Shown: piece after piece, positions 59,259 through 64,000 of the stretch
Numbering within the stretch: the stretch's first letter is position 1
Layout: the number at the start of each line of letters is the position of its first letter
NCBI RefSeq assembly: GCF_000002515.2
Contig: NC_006038.1
Span: 744,001-808,000, forward strand
Reading direction: 5' to 3'
Length of the DNA: 64,000 nt
Source: Kluyveromyces lactis
Taxonomy: Eukaryota; Ascomycota; Saccharomycetes; Saccharomycetales; Saccharomycetaceae
Translations under genes and position numbers: made by a program
The notes under the pieces: model-generated
What the model was told of the DNA's origin: nothing
What the model saw: only the letters and a program-made list of their open reading frames with translations
The model's database searches: none

Positions 59259-61031
59259 TTACCATAACTTTTCGAATTCTTCTTCCTTATATTCAAAATC
59301 TGGCCCACACCTTCTCGATAACCATGCCTTTTGGTAATCAAAGTATCTCCATGTAACCTCTTCTTTGCCTTCTATACCTGGAGGCAATTTCTCTACTTCC
59401 TTATGGAACCAACAACGATTGACTTTATTGAAAGTCCATCCACGGAGTGATAGTTCTCTACTAGCCAAAAATTGGTCATAAGATCCCTGATAATGATAGA
59501 AAATGAAAAACAGTGTATCAAGGGCAAACTTTGACATTATCTTAGCCACTGAAATTTTCCCATACAAATCATCTCCCTTCGCTGGTAAGTCTTGTGCCAT
59601 AAACCTTATCGGCTCATGTGGAAAGAAAATAGATGTTGGATGTGGTAGAGATAGAGGATTCTCGAACAGACGAGGTGTGTCAGCATCAAGAGAGTCTGGA
59701 CAGTTCAGTAATGATGACTCTAGATGCTTTAAAGTGAATTCGTCAATCTCATTAGGTGGTTGAATCAACTTCTTTTTGGTTTCCAGCCAGTATGGTAATT
59801 CTTCCTTGAAAAGTGGGTTCTTGAATGCTAACTTATCTTCCAAATCCTTTGCGAGTATTTCTTCTATCTCATGCGACAAATCCTTTGGAGGTGGCAGCTC
59901 TTCTGTCTGCGGTGCTGGGGTGGATTCCTTCTCTTTCTTTACTACGGGGTTGGCACCTGAAATTTGATTCACTGAAGATGGAGGCCCATTTGCACTTACG
60001 CCATTAGCAGCAGCAAGGGCAGCAGCAGCGGCTGTTGAAGAAGGCGAAGTAGCACTAGATACAGTGCTTTGGTTAGGAGATTTTTCCACATTATTATTAT
60101 TGTTATTAGAAGAGGATGCGTTGGTGGAGGCATCTGTAACCGCGTTTGAGGCAGCAGTAGCAGCCACTGCCGCAGCCACTGCCGCAGCCACTGCCGCAGG
60201 CGCAGTGGGTTCTTGCCCATTCTCATGTGATGGTTGAGCTGCACTAGCAATCGATGTGGCGGTAATATCAGGAGAGGAAGTCTTTGATTTGAGGCTTAAT
60301 GGAGCAGGAGAAGCCTTTTTCCTTGGCGAACGTTCGCTTCTCTTTGGTTTACTTGGTGTGCTCTGTTCTTTCAAAAGATCTTCAGGCTGGATTTCGCAGC
60401 CCATATCCTGGTATATGGTGTCGTAATCTACAAAGTCCGGATCATCATTGTTGTCAACGTAATATCTGATGTCTTCTTGAAATTCTTGAACCGTTTCAGG
60501 GTCCAAATCGTCATTTTGTAACAGTTTTAGAATATTCTCCAAATTTGAGATATGGAAAGTATGTTTCTCTATTTGTTCTTCATTGTTTTCCACCTCGAAA
60601 GTATCTAGCTGTTTCTGAAGCTCTTCGAGACACTCCTCGACGAACAAAAATTGGTCTCTCTTTTTGAGCTCTCGAGGATCTTTAATCAAATCTGGATTTG
60701 TCAACGCTTCAGTCGAGAACTTTTTCGTCTTCATAATCTTCTCTATCGACTTGAACCTTTCCATACCGCTCTCAATGAGTCTACGGTTCTCCATCAACAC
60801 ATCTGCTCTATCCTTGATATCATCTTTGCTCAACCAATTCTTGATCTGTTCTCTATGTTTCTGCAACTTCTTTATTTCACGTTTCAAATCGGATTCAAGC
60901 TTTTCCCTGTAAGATTGGTTATCTGATTCTGTGTTTTGGAATTTTTCATATATATCCTCATATTCTTCCAACCCTTCCTTCACCTTCTTCAATACCTTAT
61001 CAACTTCTTGTTGTAATTTCCTTTGTGACAT
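59259..61031 (-). CDS. NOT5: CCR4-NOT subunit Not5
   Basis: 590 residues against 560 in S. cerevisiae (YPR072W). The N-terminal Not3/5 coiled-coil domain (about 1-230, RKLQQEVDKVLKKVKEGLEEYEDIYEKF) is followed by a Ser/Ala/Pro/Asn-rich linker and the C-terminal NOT2_3_5 box (about 440-585, DTLFFIFYHYQGSYDQFLASREL). Not5 is part of the CCR4-NOT deadenylase and helps sense slow codons on the ribosome. The linker has an AAVA-repeat run encoded by a perfect 12-bp tandem repeat, which makes the protein longer. The ATG is the conserved MSQRKLQ start. Confidence 0.95.
   Translation of the reverse strand: MSQRKLQQEVDKVLKKVKEGLEEYEDIYEKFQNTESDNQSYREKLESDLKREIKKLQKHREQIKNWLSKDDIKDRADVLMENRRLIESGMERFKSIEKIMKTKKFSTEALTNPDLIKDPRELKKRDQFLFVEECLEELQKQLDTFEVENNEEQIEKHTFHISNLENILKLLQNDDLDPETVQEFQEDIRYYVDNNDDPDFVDYDTIYQDMGCEIQPEDLLKEQSTPSKPKRSERSPRKKASPAPLSLKSKTSSPDITATSIASAAQPSHENGQEPTAPAAVAAAVAAAVAATAASNAVTDASTNASSSNNNNNNVEKSPNQSTVSSATSPSSTAAAAALAAANGVSANGPPSSVNQISGANPVVKKEKESTPAPQTEELPPPKDLSHEIEEILAKDLEDKLAFKNPLFKEELPYWLETKKKLIQPPNEIDEFTLKHLESSLLNCPDSLDADTPRLFENPLSLPHPTSIFFPHEPIRFMAQDLPAKGDDLYGKISVAKIMSKFALDTLFFIFYHYQGSYDQFLASRELSLRGWTFNKVNRCWFHKEVEKLPPGIEGKEEVTWRYFDYQKAWLSRRCGPDFEYKEEEFEKLW
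60163..60198. repeat. 12-bp tandem repeat in NOT5
   Basis: Three perfect copies of GCCACTGCCGCA (plus strand) encode the A-A-V-A repeats of Not5. An Asn run lies nearby in the same linker. Confidence 0.9.
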
Positions 61032-61914
61032 GCTCTATTCTTCTTTAACTGATTATATTCGTCCACTGTTCTCTACTGTAATCTCATACGTCTTATTTTC
61101 TTTTATAATATCCCTTTCAAAGCACTTATAGGAGATACGTACTATCTGTAATTTAAAAGCGAGTGATGTTCAATAAGCGTAAAGTTGTAAAAGACACGCG
61201 CGTTGGTTAATATATTCAATTGATGATGTGCAGCTGTGCTACTTTTCCTTATTCTTTCTATATTCGGTTTCTGCCAATTTGAAGTTTTCAATATCTGATC
61301 AACGCATCACCAACGTAGGGTAACACTAACCAGGTACTACATATGTCTAACTACTGTCGAATGATGAGAAGAAATACCAAATTAGGCCCGATTACCGGGA
61401 TATTACTCATTGGCGCTACGATATTTACGCATTTAGCAGGGTTACTGACGTACAAAGAGTGTATATGTAATTTCAGCCTTTGTTTCAACGCAATGTTAGC
61501 TACCCGTGTATAATATATTTTGATATACATAAATCGTTGCAGAAATATAAGAACTGTACAGTAAGTTTAGATTCAAATTGAAGTAGAACTGTTGAAGAGC
61601 CCTTATACGAGACAAGTGTACATATTCTGATAGCACAATGAACAACTGTCGTTGATGAGGTAGTTTCCAGCGATGAGGTTACCTTCCAGGGCCGAAAATG
61701 AAAAAGTGAAAAAAAAAAAGTTGTAAAATCCACAGGAATTTATTGGAATTTAGACTCATAGCATGAGGACCAGTCTTTATATAACAAGCTGGAAACTGGA
61801 AATTGGTCACAAAAGGCTATTAAGTTTGAAACAGTGACAAGCTGTAGGTTACTGTGTCGAATTACCCATTTTTTCTTTGTGTTAGTAACTTATTACCGAA
61901 GAGCATAGACGAGG
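61032..61914. other. Intergenic, divergent NOT5/LYS2 promoter region
   Basis: 883 bp between divergent genes. It contains a 56-codon ATG frame at 61343-61513 (separate entry). I found no TCCRNYGGA Lys14 site and only a one-mismatch TGACTCA (near 61753). Confidence 0.5.
61343..61513 (+). CDS. Possible small membrane protein, 56 residues
   Basis: ATG-started frame with a basic N terminus (RMMRRNTK) and one hydrophobic stretch at about 15-36 (GPITGILLIGATIFTHLAGLLT), then a Cys-rich tail (C40, C42, C47). The layout resembles small one-pass mitochondrial or ER proteins. I recognise no family and no S. cerevisiae counterpart, and a frame this short can arise by chance. Confidence 0.25.
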   Translation: MSNYCRMMRRNTKLGPITGILLIGATIFTHLAGLLTYKECICNFSLCFNAMLATRV

Positions 61915-64000
61915 ATGTCTGCATTAAAGGACTGGGCTATTAAGTTGGATAACCCAACAATCAGCGTGTTACCTCATGATTTTTTAAGACCACAACAGCA
62001 GCCTCTAGTTAAGCAAGAAAGTTTGTCTTTCCAATTACCGCAGTTAGAAGTTCCTCATGGTAGAGATCCATATACCATTATTTTGGCTGCTTGGGCCAGT
62101 ATCATTTACAGATTGACTGGTGATGACGACATGGTGCTTTTGGTAAGAGGTGCCAAAGCTATAAGATTTACCATTCAAGCTACTTGGTCGTTTACTGAAT
62201 TATACGACGTCGTATCTAATGAATTGGAAACGGTCAAATCGTTGGAATCGGTTAATTTCGACGAACTATCAGAACATGTGAAGGCTCAAAATGAGCTAGA
62301 AGTATTACCACAATTTTTCCGTCTCGGATTCGTTGATCAAGAAGATTTCAGCTTAACCACTTATCAAAACTCGTTGTTGGATACCGTACTCACTTTGAAC
62401 AGTTCAAACCAGTTGCAAATTGTCTACAATTCATTGCTTTATTCTAAGGATAGAATTACAATCTTGGTCGATCAGATTACTCAATTTGTATCGCATGTCT
62501 TAAAGGATGATACTACATCTATTACCAAGATAACGTTAATCACTGAATTATCCAAGTCTTCTATTCCAGACCCAACCAAGAATTTGGGTTGGTGTGATTT
62601 CCGTGGTTGTATCCACGATATTTTCCAAGACAACGCCGAGAAGTTCCCAGAAAGAACATGTGTTGTTGAAACACCTGCCTCTGGCCAAAGCGAATCTCGT
62701 TTGTTCACCTATGAACAGATAAATTATGATTCGAACATCATTGCGCACTATCTAATAAACACTGGGATTAAGAGAGGTGATATAGTCATGATTTACTCTT
62801 CTCGTGGTGTTGATTTGATGTGCTGTGTTATGGGTGTCTTGAAAGCTGGTGCTACTTTCTCCGTCATTGATCCTGCTTATCCACCTGCAAGACAAACAGT
62901 ATATTTAGACGTGGCAAAGCCAAAGGGTTTGGTAGTCATTAGAGCAGCTGGCGAATTAGACCAGTTCGTGGAGGACTTTATCGCCAAAGAATTGGAGGTC
63001 GTCTCCCGTATACCGTCTATTGCAATCCAGAATGATGGATCCATTGAAGGTGGTAAGCTACAAAACGAAGAGAACGATTGTCTTGCCCCATATGAAGGTT
63101 TGAAGGATAAAAGAACAGGTGTTGTAGTCGGACCTGACAGTAACCCAACTCTATCATTCACTTCTGGTTCTGAAGGTATTCCAAAAGGTGTTCTAGGAAG
63201 ACATTTTTCACTAGCGTACTACTTTGATTGGATGGCAAAGGAATTCAGTCTATCAGAAAATGATAAATTCACTATGCTCAGTGGTATAGCTCATGACCCA
63301 ATTCAAAGAGATATGTTCACCCCACTGTTCTTAGGTGCTCAGTTGCTTGTTCCAACTCAAGATGATATCGGAACACCAGGTCAATTAGCTTCATGGATGG
63401 CCAAATATGGGGCTACCGTCACACATTTGACTCCTGCTATGGGTCAGCTATTGGCTGCTCAAGCAACCACACCATTCCCAAAGTTGCATCATGCTTTCTT
63501 CGTTGGTGATATCTTGACTAAGAGAGACTGCTTGAGACTCCAAACTTTAGCCGAAAACGTTAATATTATTAACATGTATGGTACCACTGAAACACAACGT
63601 GCAGTCTCTTACTTCACTGTCAAATCAAGGTCTGAGGATCCACAGTTCCTACAAAAGTTGAAGGATGTCATACCTGCCGGCAAAGGTATGTATAATGTGC
63701 AACTTCTTGTTGTCAACAGACATGATAGAACTCAAATTTGTGGGGTAGGAGAAGTTGGTGAAATATATGTACGTGCTGGAGGCTTAGCTGCCGAATACCG
63801 TGGTTTACCAGAGGCAAACAAAGAGAAATTTATCAACAACTGGTTCGTGGAAGAGGGCCATTGGAAATCCTTAGATAAGGATAATGGTGAACCTTGGAGG
63901 GAATTCTGGCTTGGGCCAAGAGATAGATTATACAGAACTGGTGATTTGGGCCGTTACTTACCAGATGGCAATGCTGAATGTTGTGGCCGTGCTGATGATC
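61915..64000 (+). CDS. LYS2: Alpha-aminoadipate reductase, 3' partial (runs off the window)
   Basis: 695 codons of an expected total near 1390 are visible, starting MSALKDWAIKLDNPT. A degenerate condensation-like N-terminal part is followed by the adenylation domain with core motifs LSFTSGSEGIPKG (from residue 413), MYGTTETQRAV (from 554) and LYRTGDLGRY (from 672). The carrier and reductase domains lie beyond the window. Lys2 activates alpha-aminoadipate with ATP and reduces it to the semialdehyde in fungal lysine synthesis. It needs phosphopantetheinylation by Lys5. It is YBR115C, here divergent from NOT5. Confidence 0.97.
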   Translation, partial: MSALKDWAIKLDNPTISVLPHDFLRPQQQPLVKQESLSFQLPQLEVPHGRDPYTIILAAWASIIYRLTGDDDMVLLVRGAKAIRFTIQATWSFTELYDVVSNELETVKSLESVNFDELSEHVKAQNELEVLPQFFRLGFVDQEDFSLTTYQNSLLDTVLTLNSSNQLQIVYNSLLYSKDRITILVDQITQFVSHVLKDDTTSITKITLITELSKSSIPDPTKNLGWCDFRGCIHDIFQDNAEKFPERTCVVETPASGQSESRLFTYEQINYDSNIIAHYLINTGIKRGDIVMIYSSRGVDLMCCVMGVLKAGATFSVIDPAYPPARQTVYLDVAKPKGLVVIRAAGELDQFVEDFIAKELEVVSRIPSIAIQNDGSIEGGKLQNEENDCLAPYEGLKDKRTGVVVGPDSNPTLSFTSGSEGIPKGVLGRHFSLAYYFDWMAKEFSLSENDKFTMLSGIAHDPIQRDMFTPLFLGAQLLVPTQDDIGTPGQLASWMAKYGATVTHLTPAMGQLLAAQATTPFPKLHHAFFVGDILTKRDCLRLQTLAENVNIINMYGTTETQRAVSYFTVKSRSEDPQFLQKLKDVIPAGKGMYNVQLLVVNRHDRTQICGVGEVGEIYVRAGGLAAEYRGLPEANKEKFINNWFVEEGHWKSLDKDNGEPWREFWLGPRDRLYRTGDLGRYLPDGNAECCGRADD

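Overview
The window is nuclear chromosomal DNA from a budding yeast of the Saccharomycetaceae. Genes are compact and nearly all intronless, and tRNA genes sit alone between them. Every recognisable protein has its closest remembered match in Saccharomyces cerevisiae. Gene order points to a lineage that did not pass through the whole-genome duplication: genes that S. cerevisiae splits between chromosomes II (YBR115-YBR126) and XVI (YPR072-YPR082) are interleaved here on one chromosome, and the YMR252-YMR259 genes are interleaved with YOL053/YOL054. Protein lengths (TPS1 488 aa, ADH3 374 aa, TKL1 679 aa, EF-1alpha 458 aa) fit what I remember of Kluyveromyces lactis, so K. lactis or a very close relative is my best identification. 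This is from memory, not from a search. I saw no LTR element, virus-like element, insertion sequence or CRISPR array.

Layout. 1-5.1 kb: 3' part of STH1, tRNA-Thr(AGT), the dehydrogenase YDF1, tRNA-Ala(TGC). 5.5-13.6 kb, a YPR056-YPR063 block: an Asterix-like ER protein, FCY1, JID1, ARO7, YMC1, BRR1, a ZNF511-like zinc-finger protein, TFB4. 14-28.6 kb, a YMR/YOL block: TRM732, tRNA-Asn(GTT), ROY1, PET111, PSH1, COX7, AIM39, GFD1 and a small mitochondrial-type protein (probably MLO1/YMR252C). 28.7-30.4 kb: amidase AMD2. 31.5-64 kb, a merged YBR/YPR block: TPS1, PTC4, TFC1, MRPL36, DIB1, GRS1, CBP6, MUD1, TEF (EF-1alpha), MRL1, an unknown 163-aa protein, ADH3, a START-like protein, OPY2, TKL1, LTP1, NOT5 and the first half of LYS2, which runs off the window.

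The genes are mostly housekeeping: chromatin and transcription (STH1, TFB4, TFC1, NOT5, PSH1), RNA processing (BRR1, DIB1, MUD1, TRM732, GFD1), translation (EF-1alpha, GRS1, MRPL36), mitochondrial respiration (PET111, CBP6, COX7, JID1, AIM39) and carbon or amino-acid metabolism (TPS1, TKL1, ADH3, ARO7, LYS2, FCY1). They do not form one functional system; the block structure is inherited gene order.

The observations most worth a second look are: a perfect-consensus spliceosomal intron just upstream of GFD1 that joins a 19-nt first exon in frame; an ATG-less N-terminal extension of GRS1 that looks like a mitochondrial presequence; a roughly 600-bp, 51% GC stretch with a perfect 28-bp palindrome between EF-1alpha and MRL1; a ZNF511-like gene and a START-like gene for which I recall no S. 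cerevisiae counterpart; and clusters or inverted repeats of CACGTG boxes upstream of TPS1, COX7 and TFC1. I found no clearly new multi-gene system.
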